Counted from the stretch's first letter, positions 1 through 13,799 are shown. The stretch: DNA of 64,000 nt from Artemia franciscana (GCF_032884065.1 NC_088872.1:39437979-39501978), one strand, 5' to 3'. The notes: generated by a model not told the origin, from the sequence alone. A program made the numbers and translations.

Positions 1-620
1 ACTGTCTAGTACATCCTCGAAATATCCTGGAAATTTCTCTTTAATTCTTCCTATATTATTAATTGTGGCCGAATTCCTCTTTTCAACTGGGATAAATACA
101 GACTGCCTGCTCCCTCTCAATTTATTTGTATGCCAGTACAATATTCTACTATTATGCCGCCTAGCTGCATCTTCTAGATCTCCTGCCATTTTATCCATGG
201 CCTCCACTTCTCACCTCTTTAGTTCATATTTTAATAATTTCTTCACTTCCTTTACATTACTCTTATTTTTGAAATGATCTATCACTCAGGTAATTTTTGT
301 AAAAGCCCCTTCTCCTTTCTTTTAAATATAAACCTTTGTCACTAATATTCCTAGCTGCTTTCCTTCACTTTCATCCCTATGCCATCATCAGCAACTTCCC
401 AAATTATTTTTTCAAAATTGTTCCATCCACCTTCTACGTCGTCAAATGCTAAACTTTCCAGTTAAGTATTCAACTGTTCCTGGAAAGTTTTTACTGAGCT
501 TCGGATCCTGGAGTTTAGCAACGTTAGGGTTTACCCGAAGGTAGTTGCTGTTACTAAATTTCTGCTTTTAATTAACCCTATCCACTAATAGATGGTAATC
601 TCTCCTCTCTTAAAACATTC
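1..620 (-). pseudogene. Non-LTR retrotransposon remnant (endonuclease end plus linker)
   Basis: Read on the minus strand from about 620 down to 1, one frame gives a decayed endonuclease C-terminus (a DYHLLVDRVN stretch where SDHHLL-type residues are expected, then NYLRVNPNVAKLQDPKLS) followed at 285-10 by the endonuclease-RT linker (RRHNSRILYWHTNKLRG, then QSVFIPVEKRNSATINN). The linker carries an in-frame stop after ELKR and the endonuclease part has further stops and shifts. The linker style is that of RTE-like elements often mis-annotated as craniofacial development protein 2. The element is truncated on both sides and no reverse transcriptase follows because the window ends. Family placement is from motif memory only. 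Confidence 0.6.
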
Positions 621-627
621 TCCCAAT

Positions 628-891
628 TCAACTACTCCCTTTCAATTTATTAACATGCCATTGCAATATTTTACTATTATGCCATCTAGGTGGATTGCCC
701 AGATCTTCGGCAATTTTATCCATGGTCTCCCCTTCACACCTCCTTAGCTCATTTAATAATGAATTCTCAACTTGCTTTACATTCGTCTTATTTTTGTATG
801 ATCTATCTTTCCTGTAATCTGGGTTACAGCGGTATTGAGCAGCTTGGTAAGAGATGATCATGTCCATCACTAAGAAATACAGTTTGCCCAT
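628..891 (-). pseudogene. Second copy of the same LINE linker segment
   Basis: This 87-codon open stretch ends in RWHNSKILQWHVNKLKGSS and contains NELRRCEGETMDKIAEDL. It is a diverged copy of the linker at 10-285 (KYELKR, EAMDKMAGDLED, RRHNSRILYWHTNKLRG). It lies upstream, on the minus strand, of the endonuclease remnant, so the order is linker, endonuclease end, linker. That order does not occur in an intact element and implies a tandem partial duplication or two nested insertions. No function is expected. Confidence 0.55.
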
Positions 892-1710
892 AACTCTGAA
901 AAAATAGATTTAGATCGAAGCACAAACTATGCTATTAGAATCGCGTTGTCCGAAATCCCGAAGAAGAAAACTTACAGCGCCTTGGCTTGAATAAAGCAAA
1001 TCCATTGGCTTGAAAAACAAGATAATTTGTTTAAACCACAATATTCTGCATCAACGACATCTTTTTCTCTTTTTTCTCCTGAGCTAGAGGGACACGGGAA
1101 AATCCTAAAGAACTGCTTAATGGCTCATTTACAGGAAATTGATGTATTTTAAAAGCTTTTGTTTTTAACAAAAGCAATTTTTTAAATTACATCAATTTTT
1201 ACGATTTTTTTCTATAGTACTATAGCAGCGGTAGGTAGCTAGTAGCCCAATAAGAGTTATATTAAATAACGAACTATAGCCGATAGTTATTAAAACATTT
1301 TAATAAATAACTATATGCATGATCATACAACATACGCTTATCTTTTGACAAAATAATACATTAAAGGACGAAATATAGCCCACAATAACTGAAATTTTAA
1401 AATAAATTTTATTTCATTTCATAAAGGATCGATATCGTAGATTATGAATGGAAACAATGTAAGTGTTATCGGATAAAGCTGAAATCTAGTAAAGATAAAA
1501 CTTATATTGGACTTAATTAGCTGTATGATTCTCTGAAATTCGTCTCTTACTATTCAAAATAAGAAAAAGCCATAGGTTTTTTCCTGTTTATGATTTTTAT
1601 ATTACCAAGGCTTGCAGCCATATTATTAGTCAAGATGGTGGGTGTCATTTAATAGTTATTAATAGAAGAATGTTTTGGACATGAAAATGCCAAGTGTTCT
1701 AAAAACTTTC
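892..1710. other. AT-rich stretch without a recognisable gene
   Basis: No open frame, RNA gene or repeat that I recognise. Short stretches such as the ATAACTAT-rich part near 1240-1320 look like decayed repeat sequence. Confidence 0.4.
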
Positions 1711-1714
1711 CTCT

Positions 1715-1785
1715 TTCAGGAATCGATCCAACAATCATTGAATCTAAATTCCGACGCGATATCCACTGCGCTAAGCAAACTGATA
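1715..1785 (-). repeat. tRNA-like SINE head
   Basis: On the minus strand the sequence has an A-box-like TAGCGCAGTGG (complement of 1763-1773) and, 33 bases further on, a B-box-like GGATCGATTCC (complement of 1719-1729). The intervening GATATCGCGTC resembles the D-arm side of a tRNA. The anticodon arm does not fold convincingly, so this is a tRNA-derived SINE promoter or a decayed tRNA pseudogene, not a working tRNA. No target duplication or tail was identified. Confidence 0.5.
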
Positions 1786-1851
1786 AAATCTGATTCAACA
1801 ACAGTTTATTTTATATTGCATAAGGGTGATTTAGTTCATTGTAAATAGGGA

Positions 1852-4296
1852 CTATGTAAGTTTCATCTGATGTAGATGAAATTTAGTAAAGAAAAAATTA
1901 ATATTGGAGGAGTGAATATTTTTTCTTGTGGGGGTATTTAAAATATGACTTGACTTAAGTGGGGGGTCAGACCTTTGTGGCTGTATTGGGGCTTCTTCGC
2001 TTCTGAGCAAATGATGAATGTGGCGACGGTAGTTTGATCTATCTGGCGCTAGACGAAGTAGCTGGGGGAAGTTATGAGCCGGGAAGTTGTCGGTCCATCT
2101 CTTACGAGGTCGGCCTCTAGGGCGCGTGCCGTGAACCCGTCCTTTGAATGTGATTTTTGGAAGCTGGTTGACCGACATTCACTGGATATGGTAAAGCCAG
2201 AGGAGTTGCTGGCTTCTGACCCGGTCCATGATGGCGCGGAGACAACGGAGTAATTTTCGGAGGTCTTCATTTGAGACTTGGTCAATGTAGGTAATCCCTG
2301 CAATGCGTCTAAGACATTTAGTTTCAAATGGGGAGATTCTTCGCTCATCATCAGCCTTTATTGACCAAGTTCCGCTTGAGTATAAAGCAATTGGGATTAT
2401 GAGAGAGTTGAAGAGTCGCACCTTCAGAGAAGTTGACAGAGTCTTGTTTTTCCAAATGGGCCTGAGGTTCTTGAAGCTGGAGCCTGCTAGGCCAAGTCTT
2501 CGTTTGATCGATTTCGAGCAAACGTTATCAGAAGTTAGGAGGCTCCCTAGGTAGACGAAGGAGTCAACATTTTCTACTGGCTGTCCTTTTATTGTTAGCT
2601 GCACGTTTCTTGAAGCAGGGTCTCCAGACACCCACATAACTTTGGTTTTGGCTGTGTTAACGACCATCCCAAAGGCCTCAGTTGCCGACACTAGTTTGTC
2701 GGTATCAGCTTGGAGTAGATGCTCTTAACTGTTTGAGTTTCTCGATGTCATCTGTGGATGCCAATTAATCGATAAGCTTCCCTCCGATTTCTGCACCGTA
2801 AACAGTCTCGGCAAATGATAGCGCTGCGTTGAGGAATGGGTTAAAGAGGTGGGGTGATAAGAGGCAACCTTGAAGAACGCCCACCGATGTCAGAAGCCCC
2901 TATGTCAATCTCTCGGGCATTTGGACTTGGCTGACGAAATGTGAATACATTTCTCTTATCAGGATTACTATGTTTTCAGGGACTCCATAGTGTAGTAGGA
3001 TATGCCATAATCCATCTCTCCATGTCAATTGAAAAGCCTACTTGAAATCAATGAAGAGTAGTAGCAGCTCTGTCGCAAACTCGATATACTTGATATACTC
3101 GATATACTCCATCATTTGCTGAGTGGAGAAAATCTGTTCTATTGTAGTGTGGTCTTTTCGAAAGCCTGCTTGGTATTCCTCTAAGATATGGCTTGTCAGA
3201 GATTTTAGACGGTCAAGGAGTATTTTTGTAAGAATCTTCGCCGGTTGGCTAATTAAACTTATTAGTCTGTAGTTGTCACATTCACACTTTTCCCCCTTTT
3301 TAAAAAGGGGGACAATGGTGGCTTTCACCCAAGATCTGGGGAAGTGGCCCGTTTCCCAGACACTTGTTATGACTTTGTGATAGATATCGATCAGTTCTTC
3401 TGGGTCTGCTTTTAATAGTTCGGACTGAATACTATTCGGGCTGGGGCTTTATTATTCCTTAGAGATTTTATTGCTGAGAGTACTTCATCTCTTAGTGGAG
3501 GATGGCTTGGGTCGACTGGGCACTGCTGTAGTGAGAAAGATAGTAAGATTTTCGGGTCGGGCGTTATTGTGGGATTCAGTTTTTCGCTGAAGTGATCCTT
3601 CCATCGTTCTCGTCTTCCCTCGGAGTCCTTGATTAGATGCCCGTGTTTATTTAACAGTGTAGGAGCGGCTGAGGACTTCTCTTTTGACAGTTCACGGACT
3701 TTCTTGTACATGAAGTGGCTATTACCTTTTTGAAAGGCTTTTTCACACTCACGACATTTGTAATTGACGTAGTGTCGTAGAGCTTGCCGGATTTTCTTTT
3801 CTACTAGGTGCTTCAACCTCTTGTACTCGTCCTTGCTTTGTCGATCTACCTTGTTAGCAGGGGCACGCTTCTGCACACATAGATAAAAAAATTCGGGGTT
3901 GATCCCCGGTTTATCCGAATGGGTCTGAATTCCCAGGATTTCACTAGCAGTTTCTCTGATGATGGATGCGCCTTCGTCGACGAATCGGTCAACTTCTTCT
4001 GCTATTGGAGCTTCCATGGCCTGGATTCTTGACAAATTGTTTGAGAGTGCTGTTCTATACCTGTTCCTTGTTTCTATGTTTTTCAGCAGGTCGACACAAT
4101 ATCTTGGTAAGCTTTTCTTAGGCTGTTGGGGCTTCCAAATGCGCAAACGGAGCTCAGACACGACTAAAAAGTGGTCCGAGTCGAAGTCGCCACCGGCTAT
4201 GGAGACTGTGATTCTTTCAGTACTGCCGATTTCCATCGCTTGTTTCTCTAGCAGTTTCTCTGATGATGGATGCGCCTTCGTCGACGAATCGGTCAA
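1852..4296 (-). pseudogene. RTE-like LINE fragment: endonuclease end, linker, reverse transcriptase
   Basis: Minus-strand pieces lie in the correct order. 4296-3412 encodes the endonuclease end ([15 protein letters not shown]) and a long linker. 3328-3038 holds the first RT blocks (IVPLFKKGEKCECDNYRLISL, then EEYQAGFRKDHTTIEQIF). 3037-2700 holds VLQGCLLSPHLFNPFLNAAL. 2691-2179 is the thumb (VENVDSFVYLGSLL), and 2178-1852 ends with GTRPRGRPRKRWTD. Frames change between pieces and there are stops near 2780 and 2930. Between GGKLID and LASTDDIEKLKQL the expected YADD box is missing, so the polymerase active site appears deleted. Clade is inferred from motif style. Confidence 0.75.
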
Positions 4297-4544
4297 CTTC
4301 TTCTGCTATTGGAGCTTCCATGGCCTGGATTCTTGACAAATTGTTTGAGAGTGCTGTTCTATACCTGTTCCTTGTTTCTATGTTTTTCAGCAGGTCGACA
4401 CAATATCTTGGTAAGCTTTTCTTAGGCTGTTGGGGCTTCCAAATGCGCAAACGGAGCTCAGACACGACTAAAAAGTGGTCCGAGTCGAAGTCGCCACCGG
4501 CTATGGAGACTGTGATTCTTTCAGTACTGCCGATTTCCATCGCT

Positions 4545-4546
<2 letters not shown>
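3944..4546 (-). repeat. 299-bp direct tandem duplication inside the LINE
   Basis: Bases 3944-4242 and 4248-4546 are nearly identical and separated by 5 bases. Each encodes the same endonuclease-end segment (from [20 protein letters not shown] to [13 protein letters not shown]). The duplication makes the minus-strand frame run from the second copy into the first out of order. The same segment occurs a third time, inverted, at about 5545-5850. Confidence 0.85.
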
Positions 4547-4547
<1 letters not shown>

Positions 4548-4625
<78 letters not shown>

Positions 4626-4745
4626 CAGGTGGGACACAGGGACACAACTACAATGGTGCGTAATGACTTACGCGCGCGGGGGGGCTTGGGGGGTGGGCGC
4701 GAAGCACCCCACCAACTAGGTGTTGGGGTGCCACCCCAACAGCTA

Positions 4746-4820
<75 letters not shown>
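4548..4820 (+). mobile_element. Helitron 3' terminus flanked by two (AT)n tracts
   Basis: After an (AT)n tract (4549-4621) comes the family's 3' subterminal sequence (CACAGGTGGGACACAGGGAC, then GCG-rich sequence), a first hairpin-like block ending in ACTAGG, and a second block ending CAGCTAG at 4746. A second (AT)n tract fills 4747-4817. No Helitron 5' end is present. The fragment sits exactly between a minus-strand and a plus-strand LINE fragment, so it marks or mediated that junction. Confidence 0.65.
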
Positions 4821-6010
4821 CCAGCAATGGGAAAAATTTCTCGGCGTCGCAGACCGCAGAACGGAGGATCCCTTCCCTTCCTAGACGGATAACTGTGAAG
4901 GGTGGACGATCCAGCTTCATGGACAATGGCCTCTGCGAAGGGTAGAGAGGAGTGGCTTACCGCTACCCCGACAAATTAGCCATGAAAATCTTTCTTTTAA
5001 ATATTAATCATGAATATGGCGAATAAGAAAGTAAGAACTCGTGCTACCACGTCCGGGGTAACCGACCAAGGTCACCATTGGTCACCACCAAGGTGTTGGT
5101 TTCCTACTCTCCAAGTGAGCCAAACAGTTTCTTCTTGCCGTCCGTCCTGTCCCTGAACGTATTATCACCATTCGTCTGAAAGCATCCATTGCCAACATGA
5201 CCATAATCCCAATTTACGCCCCAGACTCGTCCCAGAGTGACCAAGAAGCCGAAGAATTCTACAGCCAAAAACAACACACCGTTGATACGGCTCCCAAGAA
5301 AGATGTTCTGTTCATGATTGGGGACTTAAACGCCATTGTTGGACACTCAAATGATGGACTTGAAGACGTCATGGGCAAGTTAGGGCACGAGCGGCCGAAC
5401 ACAGGGGTGAAATGCTCATCGAAATTCGTCGGGATAACGAACTTTTCATAACGAACACCAAGTTTCGTCATAGAGAACGAAGGAAAGTTACTTGGAGATC
5501 CCCTGACGGCCACACTGCAAACATGATTGATTACATACTTGTCGGCAAGCGATGGAAATCGGCAGTACTGAAAGAATCACAGTCTCCATAGCCGGTGGCG
5601 ACTTCGACTCGGACCACTTTTTAGTCGTGTCTGAGCTCCGTTTGCGCATTTGGAAGCCCCAACAGCCTAAGAAAAGCTTACCAAGATATTGTGTCGACCT
5701 GCTGAAAAACATAGAAACAAGGAACAGGTATAGAACAGCACTCTAAAACAATTTGTCAAGAATCCAGGCCATGGAAGCTCCAATAGCAGAAGAAGTTGAC
5801 CGATTCGTCGACGAAGGCGCATCCATCATCAGAGAAACTGCTAGTGAAATCCTGGGAATTCAGACCCATTCGGATAAACCGGGGATCAACCCCGAAATTT
5901 TTGATCTATGTGTGCAGAAGTGCGCCCCTGCTAACAAGGTAGATCGACAAAGCAAGGACGAGTACAAGAGGTTGAAGCACATAAATAGCGAGGTATTTAT
6001 CTGCTCCTAA
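4821..6010 (+). pseudogene. 5' fragment of the same RTE-like LINE, plus orientation
   Basis: The plus strand carries the endonuclease N-terminal half missing from the minus-strand copy: IPIYAPDSSQ, the catalytic-type GDLNAIVGHS near 5322, NMIDYILVGKRW near 5520, then the [14 protein letters not shown] segment at 5603. The frame shifts near 5440 and again near 5545. A C-to-A change near 5747 turns a Ser codon of the inverted copy into TAA, so the linker restarts at 5753. Homology ends near 5982, before the RT. It looks like the inverted 5' part of the minus-strand element, overlapping it by about 450 bp. Confidence 0.65.
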
Positions 6011-7000
6011 ATACCTCGCTCTTTATGCTAAAGTATTTTTAGAACACCTCATATGCGTAATAATCTCTGTTCGTTTTCAGTTTCAATGCTACTCCTTACT
6101 TTCAATTGAAAAAATGTTTTCATGTTTATTTTTTTATTGTTTTTTTGTAGTAATGCTAGAAAATCCGGCGCCCTTTTCATTGAAGTTTTCTTCCTCCATG
6201 ACATATTCCTCCAAGGAAAGATCCTCCCACGTAAACGTAAAGATCCTGAAAACGTCTGTACACTTCCCAATAACCATTACTGTATGTAAACACTGGTCAA
6301 AGTTTGTAACTTGCAGCCCCTCCCCCAAGGACTGTGGGGGAGTAGTTCATTCCTAAATACATAGTTATTATGGTTTTCGACTATGCGGAACAAAATGGCT
6401 ATCTCAGAATTTTGATCTGTTGACTTTGGGAAGAGCGGGTGAGGGGGCCTAGGTGCCCTCCAATTTTTTGGTCACTTAAAGAGGGCACTATAACTTTTCA
6501 TTTCCGTTAGAATGAGCCCTCTTGCGACATTCTAGGACCACTTGGTCGATACGATGACCCCTGGGGAAAAGAAAAAAAAACAAAACAAACAAATAAACAC
6601 CCACCCGTGATTTGTTTTCTGGCAAAAAATATGAAATTCCACATTTTTGTAGATAGGAGCTTGAAATTTTTGCTACAGGGTTCTCTGATAAGCTGAATGC
6701 GATGGTGTGATTTTTGTTAAGATTCTGTGATTAGGGAGTGTTTCCGCCTATTTTCCAAAATAAGACAAGTTTTCTCAGGCTCGTAACTTTTGATGACAAA
6801 GACTAAATTTGATGAAACTTACATATTTAAAATCAGCATGAAAATTTGATTCTTTTTGTGCATCTTTAAGCATCAAAATTCCGTTTTTTAGAGTTTCGTT
6901 TACTATTGAGCCGGGTCGCTCTTTACTTTACTCGTTACCACGAACTGTTTGATATGAGGGGTTCATCCCCTCGAACTGTTTGATATATATTACCACGAAC
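6005..7000 (-). mobile_element. Dispersed foldback-type element, long version
   Basis: This about 1-kb block matches, in inverted orientation, the block at about 60010-61000. Shared stretches include the CGCTCTTTATGCTAAAG end, TGAGCCGGGTCGCTC, CCTAGGTGCCCTCCAATT and GTTACCACGAACTGTTTGAT. It has no coding capacity. One end shares the motif (CTGAAAGTAAGGAGC, AAAACGAACAGAAATTA) seen in the foldback at 61418-61775. It is probably a non-autonomous DNA transposon; no transposase was seen. Confidence 0.6.
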
Positions 7001-7017
7001 AGTTTGATATATGTCTA

Positions 7018-8325
7018 TCTATATATATAAAAATAAGTTGTCTGTGTGTGTGTGTGTGTCTGTCGAGTGACGTCATGTTTGTGTGTCGACTGACGTCATG
7101 TTTGTCGACTGACGAAATTACAGACCGGGACATCGGGACAAAAATGACGACCGGGACACCGGCACATAGGGAATATAAATGACGACCGGGACACTCAAAG
7201 AGAAAGCGACCGGGACACAAGGAATGTTCGATTAGCAATCACCATCAACAAAGCACCGGGACACAAATGACGACCGGGACACAGGGAGTATAAATGACGA
7301 CCAGGACATAAGTAAAAAAAACTAAAAAAACTAAAAACAAGGTAAAAACTACAAAAAAACTAAAAAAAAACTAAAAACTAATAAAAAACTAAAAAAGCTA
7401 AAAAACTAAAAAAAAGTAAAAAAGAAAAAAAAGAAAAAAACGAAAAAAAATGAAAAATAAAGGAGAAAAACAAAACTAAAAAAAAAAAAAAATAAAAAAA
7501 AACTAAAAAGAAAAAAGAAAAAAACTAAAAAAACTAATAAAAAAGTAAAAACCAAAAAAAAACTAAAAAGAAAAAAAGGGGAAAAATTAAAAAATTTATT
7601 TCATCATATACCATTTCAAAAACGAATGTATATACAGACCGGGACACCGGGATACAAATGACGATCGGGACACAGGGAATATAAATGACGACCGGGACAC
7701 AGGGATACAACTACAACGGGGACGCCGGGGGCACAGGAGGATATATAAATGATGACGGGGACACAGGGAATGTTCGATTAGCAATCACCATCAACAAAGC
7801 TCGAGGGCAATCATTAGAATCATGAGGTATAACTAAAAAAACTAAAAAAAAGGTAAAAAAACTAAAAACTAAAAAAAAAGACCAATTCAAAAACGAATGT
7901 ATATACAGACCGGGACACCGGGACACAAATAACGACCGGGACACCGGGACACAAGGAATATAAATGACGCCCGGAACACTCAAAGAGAAATCACAGACTG
8001 GGACACCGGGACACAAATGACGACCGGGAAACAGGGAATATAAATGACGACCGGGGCACAGGGACACAACTACAACGGGGACGCCTGGGGGCACAGGGGG
8101 ATATATAAATGACGACGGGGACACAGGGAATGATCGATTAGCAATCACCATCAACAAAGCTCAAGGGCAATCGTTAGAATCATGAGGTATAGATCTGAAT
8201 ACGGATTGTTTTCCCATGGACCATTATTTGTTGCATGTTCAAGAGTCGGTAAACCTGACAATCTATTGATATGCACAGACAATGGGACAGCAAAGAATGT
8301 TGTATATTCGCAAGTTTTACGTAGT

Positions 8326-8397
<72 letters not shown>
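7018..8397 (+). mobile_element. Non-autonomous Helitron copy with 5' end, no 3' hairpin
   Basis: It begins A|TC at 7018 with the family 5' end (TCTATATATATAAAAATAAG) followed by TGACGTCA octamers near 7068 and 7092. It continues with GGGACAC-type minisatellite (7130-7300), an A-rich CTAAAA tract (7310-7600), minisatellite (7630-7740 and 7900-8125), two copies of the helicase tail (7771-7825; 8131-8325) and an (AT)n tract (8328-8397). The 3' hairpins are missing: the next element's 5' end begins directly in the AT tract. Confidence 0.75.
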
Positions 8398-8400
<3 letters not shown>

Positions 8401-8959
8401 ATATATATAAAAATAAGTTGTCTGTCTGTGGATGTGTGGATGGATGTGTCAGGTGACGTCACCTGAAAAAACTGGATCAGGTGACGTCAAAACTGAAAAA
8501 ACTAAAAAAAGGCAAAAACTACAAAAAAAACTAAAAACTAATAAAAAAAATAAAAAAGCTAAAAAACTAAAAAAACTATAAAGGTAAAAACCAATAAAAA
8601 ACTAAAAAAAAAACTGAAAAAACTAAAAAAAGGCAAAAACTACAAAAAAAAACTAAAAACTAATAAAAAAGTAAAAAAGCTAAAAAACTAAAAAAACTAA
8701 AAAAACTAAAAAAAGGTAAAAAACTAAAAAAAATAAAAAATAAAAAAAAACTAAAAAAAAGGAAAAAACTGAAAAATAAGCTAAAATAAAGGTAAAAACC
8801 AATAAAAAACTAAAAAGAAAAAAAAGGAAAAAACTAATAAATGACGACACTCAAAGAGAAAGCGACCAGGACAAAAGGAATGTTCGATTAGCAATCAACA
8901 AAGCACCGGGACACAGGGAGTATAAATGACGACCAGGACATAAGTAAAAAAAAAAACTA
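8398..8959 (+). mobile_element. Helitron fragment: 5' end plus A-rich tract
   Basis: The 5' end TCTATATATATAAAAATAAG starts at 8398 inside the AT tract of the preceding copy. A TGACGTCA octamer occurs near 8454. Most of the body is A-rich CTAAAA sequence, ending with a remnant of minisatellite and helicase tail (GTTCGATTAGCAATCAACAA near 8881). No hairpin end precedes the next 5' end at 8960. Confidence 0.65.
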
Positions 8960-10903
<1,944 letters not shown>

Positions 10904-11590
10904 TATATATATAAAAATAAGTTGTCTGTGTGTGTGTGTGTCGAGTGACGTCATGTTTGTGTGTCGACTGACGTCATGTTTGTTGATTGACGTCATTATA
11001 AGGATTGAGCTGTATGCGTCATGAAGTTGTTTGTCGACTGACGTCATGTTTGTCAACTGATGAAATTACATACCGGGACACAAATGACGACCGGGACACA
11101 GGGAATATAAATGACGACCGGGAACCTCAAAGAGAAATTACAGACTGGGACACCCGGACAAAAATCACGACCGGGACACAGGGAATATAAATGACGACCG
11201 GGACACAGGGACACAACTACAACGGGGACGCCGGGGGCACAGGCGGGATATATAAATGACGACCGGGACCCAGGGATTGTTCGAATAGAAATTACAGACC
11301 GGGACACCGGGACACAAATGACGACCGGGACACAGGGAATATAAATGACGACCGGGACACTCAAAGAGAAATTACAAACTGGGACACCGGGACACAAATG
11401 ACAACCGGGACACAGGGACACATCATTAGAATAATGAGGTATAGATCTGAATACGGATTGTTTTTGCCATGGACAATTATATGTTGCATGTTCAAGAGTC
11501 AGTAAACCTGACAATCTATTTATATGCACGGACAATTGGACAGCGAAGAATGTTGTATATTCGCATGTTTTACGTAGTTAAAAACATATA
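10904..11590 (+). mobile_element. Helitron copy joined head-to-tail to the previous one
   Basis: Starts with TATATATATAAAAATAAG directly after CTAG. TGACGTCA octamers occur near 10946, 10970 and 10989. Minisatellite fills 11080-11425. The helicase tail at 11426-11580 ends with TACGTAGTTAAAAACATATA, and the next 5' end follows at 11591. AT tract and hairpins are absent. Confidence 0.7.
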
Positions 11591-11870
11591 TCTATATATA
11601 TAAAAATAAGTTGTTTGTGTGTGTGTGGGTCTGTCTGTCGGGTGACGTCATGTTTGTGTGTCGACTGACGTCATGTTTTCAACTGACGAAATTACAGACC
11701 GGGACATCGGGACACAAATGACGACCGGGACACCGGCACATAGGGAATATAAATGACGACACTCAAAGAGAAAGCGACCGGGACAAAAGGAATGTTCGAT
11801 TAGCAATCACCATCAACAAAGCACCGGGACACAAATGACGACCGGGACACAGGGAGTATAAATGACGGGA

Positions 11871-11960
<90 letters not shown>

Positions 11961-11976
11961 ATATATATATATATTC
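11591..11976 (+). mobile_element. Last Helitron copy of the 7-12 kb array
   Basis: The 5' end TCTATATATATAAAAATAAG is at 11591, with TGACGTCA near 11643 and 11665, a short minisatellite, a helicase-tail remnant near 11795 and an (AT)n tract (11875-11975). Unrelated sequence starts at about 11977 without a hairpin terminus. Confidence 0.65.
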
Positions 11977-12635
11977 ATGCTGGGAGTTGATTTCTGTCAC
12001 AAATAAAAGTGGAATTTTTTGGCATGCTGGAAAAGATAAAAACTGTCATTTTAAAGACTTTGAAACAAAATCTTCAAAATATAAAACCGTTTCATTTTAA
12101 TCGTTTAAGATATCGTTTTTTCTCTCCTGTGAAATTAAGTTAAATACGCGCTTTGGTTATGAATATAACTATGTTTGAAATTTTGATTTCTCAACTTTTT
12201 CTAAAACTTCATAAGCAGCCGATTACTTAAAACTTCAAAAATTGAAGAAAAACTCGAAATTTCTTGAAAAGAAGATTGACTCCTTTAATTTCCTATCTTA
12301 AAAATAACATCAATTGTTAATTTTGTTTACAAATTTCGTTAAATAGCCCTTGGAATGATGCGTGAAGTTAAAACGTATCTAGAATAAAGGTAGACGTATA
12401 CAAAATCAAGCAGAGAGCAATTTATTCTTTGGCCAATTGAAAATACTGATTGAGAAACAGATTGCTTCAAATTCAAAACTACCAACTGACGTTTGAAAGT
12501 TCTATTTGCCATTGAACAAATATAATTTTCCCGTTAGCTAGCTTCGTTTTATTGAGTTTAGTTTAAACTGGAATCGGGATTGTGAGATGGGGCTGGTACT
12601 GGAATCTTGATAAATCTATATGGGCTCTTGTAGGC
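11977..12635. other. AT-rich sequence without recognised features
   Basis: No gene, tRNA or known repeat seen on either strand. It may be older host sequence at the edge of the Helitron array. Confidence 0.4.
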
Positions 12636-13015
12636 CACTAGAGCGGTGCTGAAATTTTTTATGGGACAGGGGGGCAACTGCCCCTACACGATAAATGCAT
12701 GCCCACCCCATTCCAGACTTTTGTTTATCCCCCCCAATCACACCCCCGTTTGTCCCCCAGCTGAAGCTTTCCAAAATATTGTCAAAACTAAGATAAAACT
12801 GCATATATCAAGCATCGATAGAAACAGATCAGTTTTTTAGTACATATTTAAGTTTAGAGTAACATAAGGTACCTTTTTAGTACTAAATAGAACGTTTTTG
12901 GTACCAAATGGCTTATTGTTTTTTACTGTCATTTTCACTTGATTTTGGAAAATTGGTTCCAACTTTGCCTGCCCCCCACGATATTGGTGAAATTGTGCCA
13001 CTGCACCCGAATAGG
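12636..13015. mobile_element. MITE-like element with G-rich/C-rich terminal inverted repeats
   Basis: The left end (GCGGTGCTGAAATTTTTTAT, then GGGGGGCAACTGCCCC) is partly the inverse complement of the right end (GCCCCCCACGATATTGGTGA, then AATTGTGCCACTGCACCC). The interior is AT-rich with palindrome-like GGTACC parts and no coding capacity. The arms are imperfect and no target duplication was identified, so this is tentative. Confidence 0.4.
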
Positions 13016-13799
13016 CTAAGGTTAATTTGAAAGTTGTTTGCAAACCCAGAAAAAGACTAATTAACTGAACTAGACTTACTATTTATGACATCATTCCGGT
13101 AATTTATTTTTTTAATATGACAAATGATATCTTCTGTTGGTTGTTATAGTGTGGCTAAAACATTTCATTCAAATCCGAACTCTAGTTTGATTTATGAAAT
13201 GGAAAAACAGGCCTAACAAAGAGCTCATTTTAACCCCAGGGAGCTTTCAATCTCACTATGGACAGTTAGCGATCATTTCTTCTTTCTTTCTTTCCCATAA
13301 TTACATGTGAAAGCAGGATATCATCTTCATATCGGCTTACTGCTCCTACAGGATGTAATGACACCACAAACGTTGGTTTTGTCAACTAGAGGTCTTGAAG
13401 TAATTTTATTAAGATTGATGAACTTTGACTAATTTGCGTAACATTCATTTAAATTTTTACTAATTATTTTAATCCAATGTGCTTTTGCTTTAGCTCTCTT
13501 GTTAAGCATGAGCTTAAAGGTAAATTTAGTAGATTTTATTTTCAGAGATACGGTTGATTGTATTTCCAAGAATACATCTTGCATACTACTACTAATATTA
13601 ATTCTTGGATAGAAGTTTCGAAAAATGTTTTTTATTGTTACCCAATAGAACCTATCCATTATATATAAAAAAAAATTAAATTTCCGTTTTAAGAATAAAA
13701 ATCAGGTATAGCACTCTCCTGAATTGATGGAATTTGCCTCCCCTTTAAAGGTCTAAAAATCTTAAGGATTTTAAAACTTAGCACCGTATTATATTCAAA
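13016..13799. other. Unannotated AT-rich sequence
   Basis: Only short accidental frames. No splice-bounded exon or repeat that I can support. Confidence 0.35.

Noticed and set aside
4549-4817. Long frames encoding YIYIYIY in all AT tracts
   Set aside because: Translations of (AT)n dinucleotides, open in several frames on both strands; not genes.
11060-11420. CRISPR-like spacing of GGGACAC repeats
   Set aside because: Units are 12-30 bp, diverge continuously, have no unique spacers, and the DNA is animal.
12646-12840. Plus-strand frame GQGGNCPYTINACPPHSR
   Set aside because: Lies in a MITE-like repeat with G/C-runs and has no supporting signals.
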